Positions 1 through 7,163 are shown, counted from the stretch's first letter. The stretch is 8,604 bases of DNA from Acidobacteriaceae bacterium (GCA_003135495.1 PLBX01000092.1:1-8604); one strand, 5' to 3'. Made by a program: numbers and translations. The notes: generated from the sequence alone by a model not told the origin.

Positions 1-428
1 ACAAAGGATTCTGGCCAAGCAAGGTACAGAGCCTGAAGACGCCCCAGAGCGAGAACTCGGCATCCTGTCGTCCAACTTCTGTGTTGCCCGTCATCCGCCC
101 AGAATCGATGCCAAGTGGGGAGATCACTTCCCACATGCCGACTTCCGGGTACCGATCTGGCGCGCTTCCCAGAAGCCCGTTTCTGGATAGTTGCGTATTG
201 CCCATAACTCGGGATCTTCTGGTGTGGCCGACTTCAACGCCGACAACTTCGGCGGAAACGGCTAAGGCGTCTTCCCCGATGGAAAAAAATTCCTAACTAG
301 CACCGTCACTACTGGAGACACTCCGGCTCGCTGAGCCTTGTCCTGAACTGGACAGCGGATTTAAGGAAATAGTTTTCGTATTCCAGTCCTGGCTCGATAC
401 TCGTAAGAAGCAACTCCCGTTCGAGCTA
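1..428. other. Left-edge stretch with no assignable gene; possible decayed ORF
   Basis: No gene can be named here. The plus-strand frame beginning at base 2 is open to a TAG at 188-190 and continues in the same frame past a TAA at 263-265 to a TGA at 332-334. Its peptide looks protein-like in places (for example GVADFNADNFGGNG, then GVFPDGKKFL), so it may be the end of a gene carrying two nonsense mutations. Against this, the opposite strand is also open from about 294 to the window edge, as is common in GC-rich non-coding DNA, and I recognise no family in either. The stretch also holds one copy of the repeat shared with 5101-5126. The decarboxylase gene reading from the right ends at 429, and I see no convincing hairpin plus T-run terminator after it. 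Confidence 0.25.
75..100. repeat. Dispersed repeat, copy 1 (17-base identical core)
   Basis: Bases 84-100 (TTGCCCGTCATCCGCCC) are identical to 5110-5126. The preceding ACTTC plus four variable bases also aligns, giving 22 matches in 26. A 17-base identity is very unlikely by chance in a window of this size. Read on the minus strand, both copies encode GRMTG followed two residues later by EV. Such reading resembles the spurious ORFs produced by dispersed intergenic repeats in soil bacterial genomes. That last link is inference from memory. Confidence 0.45.
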
Positions 429-1691
429 TCAGTTCGTTACGGCCAGAAGAGAGTTGACCTTCACGATTGGCGAATCTGTTCCATTCGTTCCCTGTGCTAT
501 CGCTTGTGCGGCAAACTGAGAAATAACACCTTTCCTGAAAAGGAGGCAGTGGGTTGAGCCGCCAAATTGGAAATAGCCGAGCTGGTCTCCCTTTTTTACC
601 CTGCTGTGCTCTTCGACGGTCGCGATGCAGGAAGAGACCTCCGCCATTCCTACAGCAATCAGGCACATCGGGCCAATCGGATGATCCGCCTCTATAAAGA
701 CCAGAGCCCGGGCAGCCGTATGTGCAATGTAGCCCTGCGAGTTACATGGTCCTGCTGGGTCAAAACCTTCGTCCGGTGCCTCAGAAAAATACGTACCCTC
801 CACATGATGTATTTTCTTGATCGTGCCGGAGACCGGGCTGTGCCAACGATGGTAGTTGTCGGCACTGAGAAATGCCTGGTACACCGTGCCGCCCACAAAT
901 TCATCAACAAACAACCCGTCGAGCATGTGCCTTAAAGAATAAGGCTGGGACTTGATCCAGAAGGCATCACATTCCTTCACATTTGTGCTGATTGCAAAGG
1001 GAGCGGATTCGCATGCGCTGACGATTACCTTATTGTTATCAGGCTCAGCCACCGGCCGAGCGCCAGGCTTGAGCTGCCGGATGAAGAAGTCGTTCCAGGA
1101 CTTGAAGCCAAAGTAGGGAGCTTTGGGATCGTGGATGAAATCTTCCATGTGCAGCGCCTTTAGAGCTGCCGGTGACAACCAGCCATTTTCTGAAGTGTTC
1201 AAAACATAACGGGAATCCGGCGAGTCAAGATACTGGGTCCATACGTTCAGCACCTTCTTCAACATGGCATTCACCTTCGGAGACAGGAATGCCGCCAGTC
1301 CCGCCTGAGTGATCATCGGGAAGTCCAGAATGGCATTGATCGGGCATCCCACCATAGCCGTTGTATTGAATTCAGGAGCTGAGGTGAGAACGTGGTTGAT
1401 GATCACAAGCATCTGGTGATAGTCCTGAATCTTGATGTCGCCACTGCCAGGAGGCGGAGAAAATGCCGGCTGCTCTTCGAACATTTGCGTGAAGTACATG
1501 TACATCTCGGGGTCGTGTTCGATCATGCAGAGAAATTCTTCGACCACTGGATGAAAAGGAGCTTTCTTCTTCTCGGCTGCCTCAATAGCCTTTTTCAGCC
1601 ACTCGTTGAGGTGTTTCGGATCGGAAGGCAACCAGCGTCCCAGACGAGCCGTGTGTCTCAAGTGCCTGGAGTGATGCTTGGAGTGATTCAT
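429..1691 (-). CDS. Phosphatidylserine decarboxylase family protein, PsiD-like (pyruvoyl-dependent decarboxylase)
   Basis: Predicted self-processing pyruvoyl enzyme of 420 residues. The chosen ATG at 1691 is preceded by AAAGGA at good spacing; a GTG 11 codons upstream (1724) lacks such a site. Residues about 40-180 resemble the extra N-terminal domain found in PsiD-type members (PSDC-associated), absent from ordinary bacterial Psd. Residues about 190-415 are the catalytic domain: DFFIRQLKPGARP (201-213), NYHRWHSPVSG (279-289) with the family histidine, and FGGST (376-380). Chain cleavage is expected between G378 and S379, giving a 42-residue alpha chain whose serine becomes the pyruvoyl group. 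The site aligning with the Asp of the processing triad appears to be Glu (ACES, E228). No signal peptide or membrane segment is seen, so it is probably cytoplasmic. The family includes phosphatidylserine and L-tryptophan decarboxylases. The extra domain and soluble look favour a small amino acid substrate, but this cannot be settled here. It lies 312 bases downstream of iorB-like on the same strand. Confidence 0.88.
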   Translation of the reverse strand: MNHSKHHSRHLRHTARLGRWLPSDPKHLNEWLKKAIEAAEKKKAPFHPVVEEFLCMIEHDPEMYMYFTQMFEEQPAFSPPPGSGDIKIQDYHQMLVIINHVLTSAPEFNTTAMVGCPINAILDFPMITQAGLAAFLSPKVNAMLKKVLNVWTQYLDSPDSRYVLNTSENGWLSPAALKALHMEDFIHDPKAPYFGFKSWNDFFIRQLKPGARPVAEPDNNKVIVSACESAPFAISTNVKECDAFWIKSQPYSLRHMLDGLFVDEFVGGTVYQAFLSADNYHRWHSPVSGTIKKIHHVEGTYFSEAPDEGFDPAGPCNSQGYIAHTAARALVFIEADHPIGPMCLIAVGMAEVSSCIATVEEHSRVKKGDQLGYFQFGGSTHCLLFRKGVISQFAAQAIAQGTNGTDSPIVKVNSLLAVTN

Positions 1692-2003
1692 ACCGTCCTT
1701 TCGATGAATGCGGTTGCGCACCACCTGTCATAGTGAGTCGAGCTAGGAAAATGAATGCAGGAGTGCAATGGAAATGCAGCTTCGCCTTGGCGGCACCTTC
1801 AGCATGCTGCAGCAAGTACTTTTTCTTCTTGCAGCGTGAGGAGTATACACTGGCGGCCCGCCATCCGCGGGGCGTGAATGTCAGCAGTGCTAGTACTGAG
1901 AGCCCGTTTCTGGCCAATCAATAGACGTTGATAGTTCGGTGGCCACAAGGGCGTTTCTCGTTACTCATCTGGTGAAAGTTCCTACGACCGCAGCGGAGAC
2001 AAA
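1692..2003. other. Intergenic stretch between the molybdopterin subunit and the decarboxylase
   Basis: This 312-base gap holds no convincing gene. A GTG-started plus-strand ORF (1733-1924) and overlapping minus-strand frames have no ribosome binding site and no recognisable family. A perfect palindrome, TGGCGG-C-CCGCCA, lies at 1851-1863, and on the minus strand TATACT at 1847-1842 sits just after it and could be a -10 element, but no -35 hexamer stands at the right distance. A second palindrome, CAGCATGCTG, lies at 1800-1809. The gap is long enough for the decarboxylase to have its own promoter, but I cannot point to one with confidence. No hairpin plus T-run terminator is seen after the upstream gene. 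Confidence 0.3.
1696..1701 (-). promoter_or_regulatory. Ribosome binding site deciding the decarboxylase start
   Basis: On the minus strand this reads AAAGGA, four bases (CGGT) before the ATG at 1691-1689. It supports that ATG over the in-frame GTG at 1724, which has no purine-rich site before it. Confidence 0.6.
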
Positions 2004-4166
2004 CTAGGCTGCTTTCAGCCCCTTCGGAACCATGGGCAGTGAGCGAAGTCGCACACCCGTCGCGTCGAAAATGGCGTTGCCGATAGCGGGAGCTAAACCC
2101 ACCATGGGGCATTCGCCGGCGCCAGCCGAAGGGATGTCCTTACGGTCGAGGAGGACGGTCTCGATCGTGGGCACGTCGCTGAACCGCGGAACGCGGTAGC
2201 TCGAGAATCGACCGTTTAGGACACGTCCGTTTTCGAATTCGATGGCCTCGAAAAGCGCCCCGCCCAGTCCCATGATGTTTGAGCCCTCAATTTGATTTCG
2301 GAGGTTGTCGGGGTTGACGATGGCGCCACATTCGAAAGCCGAAAGCACGCGCAGCACCTTGACTTCGCCGCTTTTTCGATCGACCGCGACCTCGGCGCAG
2401 GTCGCGATGTTTCCGGCCTTCTCGAATCCGCCGCCCATTCCGAAGCCATGGCTCGCGGCTTTCGCCTGTCCCCAGCCGAACTTCTTTGCAGCTGCTTCAA
2501 AGACGGCGCGCAGCCGCTCGTTCTTCAGATTCTTCAGGCGGAACTCCAGCGGGTCCATGTTCACCAGGTGAGCCAGTTCGTCCATGAAGGATTCGCGGGC
2601 GAAGTGATTCGCTGTGGCCGCCAGCGCGCGGTACGAACCCTGTCGCAAGGGAGAGCGCGAGGGATGAAATTCGATCCGCTGGTTCGCAATATCGTAGTAA
2701 GTTCGGATTCCTGCTGCGCCGGAATTGTAGTTATGAAATTCCCAGGCTGCGATTGTGCCGTCGCCGCGAAGACCGCTGCTGACTTCGATAACGCCTGCCG
2801 GACGGAAATACGCCCAGGTGAAGGCTTCCTCGCGGGTCCACACCAGCTTGACCGGCCGCTTCGCCGTCCGCGCCAGTCGCGCCGCTTCAATCGCTGCTTC
2901 CCCGGTGTGCTTGCCCCCGTACCCCGATCCCGTATCCGGCATCAGCACGCGGACGCTTTCCTCTGGAATCCGAAAGGCCTCGGCCAGTTCACTCCGTACA
3001 CCGAAAGGCCGCTGCGTGCCCGTCCAGACGGTTAAATTGTCGCCCGACCATTGCGCCAAGGCAGCGCGGGGTTCGAGCGGCGCATGGGCGATATAGGAGA
3101 CGGTGTAAGTCTGTTGCAGGCGATGATCGGCAGAAGCTTGCGCTTTTTCCACCGAGCCTGCCTCATAGCGGGACGCGTCCCCTGTCGGGTCCTTGCCTGC
3201 GGTCGCATTCTTCTTCAAATACTCAAATAGCTCTTTGTTCGAGGGCTGCGGTTCAGCCTTCCACTTCGCGCGAATGGCAGCGACGGCACGAGAGGCAATT
3301 TCTGCGTTCGGAGCCACCACTCCGACAAAATTGCCATCGCGGACAACAGTTACCCCCGGAATTTGTTCAGCCTCGTGCGTGTCAATAGAAACAAGAGTCG
3401 CTCCGAAAGACGTTGGCCGTAGAATCTTGCCGTGGAGCATTTCCGGCAATTTCTGGTCGGACGGATAGCGATGCTTCCCCGTGACAAAATCCCGCCCATC
3501 GACTTTAGGCAGTGATTGGCCTTGAACTGTCCATTGAGTCGCCGGAATGAGAGGCTCTTCCGTGGAGATGGTTTGGGTGAGCTGTTGTCCCTTCACCAGG
3601 ACTGCGTATTCGAGAGATCGTTTGGTCCCCGGATCGGTGACTCTGCCGTCAACGGCGACCAGGCGTTTGCGATCGGTCTGCCATTCGGCTGCTGCCAAAC
3701 CAATCAGCAGATCGCGAGCGGCTGCGGCAACTTTCCTCAGTTGCGGACTCATGGTGGGGGTGGTGCGACTGCCGAACGTCCCCATGTCGAACGGAGTAAG
3801 CTGCGTATCACCCATCACCATTTGGATTCTGTTCACCGGGACATGCAGTTCTTCGGCGACGCACTGGCTGAGAGATGTCCGTATGTTCTGCCCGACCTCC
3901 ACCTTTCCCGTATAGACCGTCACTACACTGTTCTCGCCAAGGTGCAGCCAGGCGCCGATTTCTTTTGGGAGCGACTCGTCCGTCCGCCTGACTGCACCCG
4001 ATTCCTGGAGTGCGTGGGCGTTCTTCAGAACGCCGACAATCAAAATGCCGGCGCCAAGGAATTTGAAAAATTCGCGCCGATCAACTTCGAAGCGGTATGC
4101 GGGCGGCGCGCTAAGTTCGTAGCGTTCGGGTTCCAGCGGAATTTGGAAATCTGGCTTGCCGCTCAT
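2004..4166 (-). CDS. iorB: Xanthine dehydrogenase-family molybdopterin-binding subunit (isoquinoline 1-oxidoreductase beta-like), Tat-exported
   Basis: Large catalytic subunit (720 residues) of a two-subunit molybdenum hydroxylase that would hydroxylate an N-heterocycle or aldehyde using water. The ATG at 4166 overlaps the stop of the small subunit (ATGA) and is preceded by AAGGAG eight bases away; the frame stays open 64 codons further, but that stretch is the small-subunit gene. A twin-arginine signal (DRREFFKFLGAG, R30-R31) followed by a hydrophobic run to about 47 indicates folded export to the periplasm. Order is as in the IorB family: an N-terminal cofactor-binding part (about 70-210), a hammerhead domain (about 222-303), then the main cofactor-binding domain. 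Key motifs are HAPLEPRAALA (361-371), GSGYGGK (413-419, the family GGGFGGK loop), RALAATANHFARESFMDELA (513-532) and AGAGE near the C-terminus, where E685 matches the catalytic glutamate. The exact substrate is unknown. Aldehyde oxidation is as likely as isoquinoline oxidation. Confidence 0.93.
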   Translation of the reverse strand: MSGKPDFQIPLEPERYELSAPPAYRFEVDRREFFKFLGAGILIVGVLKNAHALQESGAVRRTDESLPKEIGAWLHLGENSVVTVYTGKVEVGQNIRTSLSQCVAEELHVPVNRIQMVMGDTQLTPFDMGTFGSRTTPTMSPQLRKVAAAARDLLIGLAAAEWQTDRKRLVAVDGRVTDPGTKRSLEYAVLVKGQQLTQTISTEEPLIPATQWTVQGQSLPKVDGRDFVTGKHRYPSDQKLPEMLHGKILRPTSFGATLVSIDTHEAEQIPGVTVVRDGNFVGVVAPNAEIASRAVAAIRAKWKAEPQPSNKELFEYLKKNATAGKDPTGDASRYEAGSVEKAQASADHRLQQTYTVSYIAHAPLEPRAALAQWSGDNLTVWTGTQRPFGVRSELAEAFRIPEESVRVLMPDTGSGYGGKHTGEAAIEAARLARTAKRPVKLVWTREEAFTWAYFRPAGVIEVSSGLRGDGTIAAWEFHNYNSGAAGIRTYYDIANQRIEFHPSRSPLRQGSYRALAATANHFARESFMDELAHLVNMDPLEFRLKNLKNERLRAVFEAAAKKFGWGQAKAASHGFGMGGGFEKAGNIATCAEVAVDRKSGEVKVLRVLSAFECGAIVNPDNLRNQIEGSNIMGLGGALFEAIEFENGRVLNGRFSSYRVPRFSDVPTIETVLLDRKDIPSAGAGECPMVGLAPAIGNAIFDATGVRLRSLPMVPKGLKAA

Positions 4167-4654
4167 TGTCCGGACTCCTTCATGGAACGATTCATGGTCT
4201 TCGCTGCCCTTTGGATCGCCGCCACGATACGTGGATGGGTTCCACAGCGGCATATGTTGCCCTCCATGGAATGCGAGATGTCGGCAGCGGATGGATTGGG
4301 ATTCACGCGCAACAGCGAAACGGCCGTCATGATCATCCCGGACGTGCAGTAGGCGCACTGCATCGCTGCCTCTTTAAGAAAGGCCTCCTGCAAAGGATGC
4401 AAACGGTCACCTTGGGCAAGGCCTTCAATCGTTGTGATTTGTTTCTGACCGACGAGTCCCACCGGGGTGATGCATGATCGGCGGGGACTTCCATCGATCA
4501 GGACCGTACAGGCGCCGCACTGGCCTTCTCCGCAGCCGTACTTGCTTCCCGTCAGATCAAGTTGATCGCGCAACACGCTGAGTAGACTGCTGTCCGCGTC
4601 CGCATCAATGGTGCAGGAGCTTCCATTCACATTTAGCTTCGTAACCTGAGCCAT
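4163..4654 (-). CDS. iorA: (2Fe-2S)-binding small subunit of xanthine dehydrogenase-family oxidoreductase (isoquinoline 1-oxidoreductase alpha-like)
   Basis: Electron-transfer subunit, 163 residues, the usual length. The N-terminal plant-ferredoxin-type domain carries CGEGQCGAC (C41, C46, C49) and C61 for one 2Fe-2S cluster. The C-terminal helical domain carries C100 and C103 (QCAYC) and C135 and C137 (ICRC) for the second. All eight ligands are present, so it should be functional. It takes electrons from the molybdopterin site of the partner encoded immediately downstream with a 4-base overlap, which implies translational coupling. There is no signal peptide of its own. In this family the small subunit is thought to be co-exported with its Tat-bearing partner. 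The start ATG has GAGG seven bases upstream. No FAD subunit is encoded, which fits the IorAB type; such enzymes pass electrons to an external acceptor, often a cytochrome c, which is not found in the window. Confidence 0.95.
   Translation of the reverse strand: MAQVTKLNVNGSSCTIDADADSSLLSVLRDQLDLTGSKYGCGEGQCGACTVLIDGSPRRSCITPVGLVGQKQITTIEGLAQGDRLHPLQEAFLKEAAMQCAYCTSGMIMTAVSLLRVNPNPSAADISHSMEGNICRCGTHPRIVAAIQRAAKTMNRSMKESGQ
4175..4180 (-). promoter_or_regulatory. Ribosome binding site for the molybdopterin subunit, inside the small-subunit gene
   Basis: AAGGAG on the minus strand, eight bases before the ATG at 4166-4164. It lies within the last codons of the small subunit. Together with the ATGA overlap it fixes the large-subunit start and points to coupled translation. 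Confidence 0.75.
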
Positions 4655-4661
4655 GCGAAAA

Positions 4662-4665
4662 CCTC
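4662..4665 (-). promoter_or_regulatory. Ribosome binding site for the 2Fe-2S subunit
   Basis: GAGG on the minus strand, seven bases upstream of the ATG at 4654. It supports this start, as does the typical N-terminal ferredoxin strand that begins a few residues later. No clear -35/-10 pair is seen further upstream; the AT-rich patch around 4745-4770 (TATATC on the minus strand) is the best but weak -10 candidate. Confidence 0.45.
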
Positions 4666-4902
4666 GTCATCGGAGGGATGGTGAGGCAGAAGAACTCCAG
4701 GGCAACTGAGCACCCGTTGGCGTCTCTGAGCCTCGTGTCCATCAATGATATACCTGAACAAATTCATCGTAATGGAAGGCGACGCGCAATGATTCGCTCC
4801 GTATGAGGACGTTTGTGGCAATCGCGACGCCTCGGAGCAGTGCGGACGATGCTGAACGAGGGATCAACAATCCGGAAGTAATCCGGTCCCGCCTTCGCGA
4901 GA

Positions 4903-5247
4903 TTAGTCCCGACAAGTCGGCTTGTGGGAAGCAATCCCCCGCTCCCGAGTGAGGGCCTTGGAAGTTGTCAAACGGGCGAACTTCTGTGATTCGGGCCAGA
5001 AGTCCTCTTGTGGGAAGTTCACCACATAGATAACGATAAACGCGCTTGTGTCCACGAATGGAGTAGTTCCCGGTTGGTCGGCAAACCTTACCTTGAGATT
5101 ACTTCCAGCTTGCCCGTCATCCGCCCGCGATCCGATTTTGCGCACCTGTTCGGCGTAACTGGGATCGGAACGGAGGAACTCCATGGTGAAGTCAGTGCGA
5201 AGGTTGATCAGCGTGACGTCGTGTTCTTGGTAGGCGAGCGGACGAAT
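4903..5247 (-). pseudogene. Remnant of the C-terminus of a TPR-type protein, within a short hypothetical ORF
   Basis: An ATG ORF of 93 codons runs from 5184 to a TAA at 4903, and the frame is open up to a TGA at 5250-5248. The recognisable part is 5238 to about 5131, reading LAYQEHDVTLINLRTD then EFLRSDPSYAEQVRKIG. This matches the usual last 35 or so residues of acidobacterial TPR proteins (often fused to a protein kinase or winged-helix domain), which end in A-Y-E-E-H-D, then L-R-S-D-P-x-F, then L-x-R-x-x-G. The family link is from memory of that pattern. The TPR body is missing upstream and stops occur in frame, so I call it a relic. The tail after GSR has no recognisable family and runs through the repeat copy at 5101-5126. 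It could instead be an expressed small hypothetical protein, which I think unlikely. The whole gap 4655-5322 holds nothing else I can identify. Confidence 0.4.
5101..5126. repeat. Dispersed repeat, copy 2 (17-base identical core)
   Basis: The second copy of the sequence at 75-100: bases 5110-5126 are identical to 84-100, and ACTTC stands at the same distance before the core. On the minus strand it reads GRMTGKLEVISR then a stop, against GRMTGNTEVGRQ in the other copy. It lies directly after the TPR C-terminal relic, where an intergenic element would be expected if the ancestral gene ended near 5130. Confidence 0.45.
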
Positions 5248-5322
5248 TCAGGCCAAAGGTGCGATTCCCGCCGTTAGTGGGGGCGCATTGTCCCTCGGGC
5301 TAGCGAGGCGTGCCCAGCCTAA

Positions 5323-7020
5323 TCATTCTTGAGCGTGATAAACGATTTTGACGAATCTCATCGGACGGACCATGTCGGTGGCAGCGTCGAAACTAATCAC
5401 CTGGCCGCTCCGATCGCGATTAAAATGCGTTAGGAATTGGCCTTCACTGAGGTCGCTGATGAAGCCATCGGGGAAGGCCGGTTCGAGTTCCTGATCTTCG
5501 GTCATCCACTGTTGGCGGACCAGTTTGCCGTTATTCACGACTAGGGTCCATCGGGCGAGCAGTTCGTCATTCGAATATGTACCGGCGTACTCAAAGAGGC
5601 GGGAAGCCTCGGGAGAGAGTCCTTTCACCGCTTCGTAGATCGCCGGCGCTCCACCCTCCCATGCCTCCAGTTGAAATTCCTCGTCGTTCTTAGCGCTACG
5701 GAAAATGTACTTATCTTTGTGTTCTGAATCCGGCTCCAAGGTCTCGAACTGCCCGCCGCCAACCGGAAGCATGTCGTAGGTCATACCCGGACTCACCATG
5801 ACCAATTTATTCTCCCGTACCAGGAACTTTCGTAGAGCTCCAGTTTTCTCGCTCCAGTACGTACCCGCGTAACGCTTGAGGGCGGACGCAGACACGGTCG
5901 GTGCAGCCTCCGCAACGCTTCTCTTCTCCGCTCTCACAAATTCGTCTGCAAGATATAAGTCCGCAACCTGCTTGGCCATCGCCATTGGATTCATGTCGCC
6001 TACACAATTACAAGTAATTAGAGTTGAAAACTGCTGATCGGGAAAGCGGCTCAGCGCCGCTCGATATCCCACCCATTCTCCGCTGTGATGTGTCCAGTTA
6101 AGCCCGCGGTAGTGATCAATGAACAGACCCATCCCGTAGGGAGTCTGCTGGCCGTTATTAAGCGTGCCCGGCGTAGTGAGGTGACGAATGGCTTCCGGCC
6201 CGCCCACCAGCGGGTGGTAGAAGTTTTGATCCCATTTGAAAAGGTCCTCCACCGTGGTCATTACCGAGCCATCGCCCACTTGCTCGAAATTGCTCATGTC
6301 GATCTCGAAACCACCTCCACTGTGCGGTGCATACCCCGTGGCCCGGCGAGGCACGATCATCGTATGGTCGTCGTGAAAGTGCGTGCTCATCATCCCTAGA
6401 GGGCCGAAGATCCGCTCCTGGGCGAACTGCCGGAGCGTCTGTCCGGTAACTCGCTTCACAATCTGCGACATCAGAAAATAATTGGTATCACTGTAGAGGA
6501 ATTCCTCGCCCGCCTGGAAGTTCACTCCTCTCTGCCGCACGATCAATTGCATGGCGTCGCGATCGGTGGTCAAGTCGGCCTCGGGGATGCCGACGAGGTC
6601 AAACAAATCAGCGTAGTTGCGCAGCCCACTGGTGTGGTGGAGTAAGTGGCGCATGGTGATTTTGGATCCATAGTAGGGAAGTTCGGGCAGGTATTTCCGG
6701 ATGTCATCGTCAAGGGACAGCTTCCCCTCTTGAACCAGCAGGATGATAGCCATCGCAGTGACCTGTTTTGACACTGAGCCAATGTCAAACACGCTTTGAG
6801 GAGTAATCGCCACCCCGAGTTCAAGGTTCGCCATTCCGTAACCGTGCTCGTATATGATTCGACCATCCTTCACGACGGCCAAGGCACATCCGGGCGAACT
6901 GGTCATGTTCCATTCAACAAAGATTCGGTCGACTTTGTCGCTGAGTGCGTCCGCCGCGTACGACGTCCCGCCGACTAACAATAAGCAGATGAGCCAGGTC
7001 AGAGTGAGAGAGCGTCTCAT
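5323..7020 (-). CDS. Secreted serine hydrolase, class C beta-lactamase/CubicO family, with two C-terminal barrel-like modules
   Basis: Predicted exported 565-residue hydrolase of the beta-lactamase-fold family (PF00144), which includes class C beta-lactamases, D-aminopeptidases and esterases. The ATG at 7020 puts a clean signal peptide at the N-terminus: MRR, a hydrophobic run, then a likely cut after SYA (residue 22). The frame stays open to an ATG at 7104 (28 more codons), but neither start has a good ribosome binding site. Catalytic motifs are SVSK (S82 nucleophile, K85), YSD (Y176, with Asp where YxN has Asn, then T-N) and HHSG (311-314) in place of KTG. LLHHTSGL (126-133) is also typical. 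After about residue 375 come two similar stretches each opening with YAGTY (384-388 and 478-482), resembling the lipocalin-like tail of many such hydrolases. The substrate is unknown. A role in peptide or ester hydrolysis is likelier than antibiotic resistance. Stop is TGA at 5325-5323. Confidence 0.9.
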   Translation of the reverse strand: MRRSLTLTWLICLLLVGGTSYAADALSDKVDRIFVEWNMTSSPGCALAVVKDGRIIYEHGYGMANLELGVAITPQSVFDIGSVSKQVTAMAIILLVQEGKLSLDDDIRKYLPELPYYGSKITMRHLLHHTSGLRNYADLFDLVGIPEADLTTDRDAMQLIVRQRGVNFQAGEEFLYSDTNYFLMSQIVKRVTGQTLRQFAQERIFGPLGMMSTHFHDDHTMIVPRRATGYAPHSGGGFEIDMSNFEQVGDGSVMTTVEDLFKWDQNFYHPLVGGPEAIRHLTTPGTLNNGQQTPYGMGLFIDHYRGLNWTHHSGEWVGYRAALSRFPDQQFSTLITCNCVGDMNPMAMAKQVADLYLADEFVRAEKRSVAEAAPTVSASALKRYAGTYWSEKTGALRKFLVRENKLVMVSPGMTYDMLPVGGGQFETLEPDSEHKDKYIFRSAKNDEEFQLEAWEGGAPAIYEAVKGLSPEASRLFEYAGTYSNDELLARWTLVVNNGKLVRQQWMTEDQELEPAFPDGFISDLSEGQFLTHFNRDRSGQVISFDAATDMVRPMRFVKIVYHAQE

Positions 7021-7163
7021 CTGGACGGGAATACCCGCGTGCGTCGCTTTGGCGAACAGGGTGCCCGCCGTGAAGAAATCCATACCCGACTTCGGATCAT
7101 GCATAAGAGGTCAGCGTCATCGGTGCGCGCCATTATAACGTGCGAAGCGGTTGCAGCGCTCGC

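Noticed and set aside
567..935. Plus-strand ORF of 122 codons within the decarboxylase gene
   Set aside because: It is antisense to the catalytic domain, with no ribosome binding site of note and no domain.
174..1913. 13-base repeat AGCCCGTTTCTGG at 174-186 and 1901-1913
   Set aside because: A 13-base match is about what chance gives in a window this long, and the flanks do not align.
2292..3035. Long plus-strand ORF (247 codons) inside the molybdopterin subunit gene
   Set aside because: It lies wholly opposite a clearly identified gene with intact family motifs. It has no recognisable domain and is explained by GC-rich codon use on the other strand.
3516..4352. Plus-strand ORF of 278 codons opposite the two IorAB-like genes
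   Set aside because: It crosses the boundary of two well-supported minus-strand genes and resembles no family. It is a shadow frame.
4167..4358. 64-codon N-terminal extension of the molybdopterin subunit
   Set aside because: The extension is an out-of-frame reading of the 2Fe-2S gene. The ATG at 4166 has AAGGAG and the ATGA overlap, and puts the Tat signal near the N-terminus.
4633..4821. Minus-strand 62-codon ORF overlapping the start of the 2Fe-2S gene
   Set aside because: It overlaps the small-subunit start in another frame, has no family resemblance, and is best read as leader or intergenic DNA.
4909..4925. Small inverted repeats CCGAC-AA-GTCGG and ACAAG-TCGG-CTTGT near the end of the 4903-5184 ORF
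   Set aside because: The two are mutually exclusive five-pair stems with tiny loops and no T-run. They are not a supported terminator or operator.
4921..5017. 11-base repeat CTTGTGGGAAG at 4921-4931 and 5007-5017
   Set aside because: It is too short to be meaningful. It lies in different reading contexts of the same hypothetical ORF, with no flanking similarity.
5293..5308. Hairpin CCTCG-GGCTAG-CGAGG shortly after the serine hydrolase stop, as a terminator
   Set aside because: The stem is only five pairs and no T-run follows on the minus strand. It is too weak to call.
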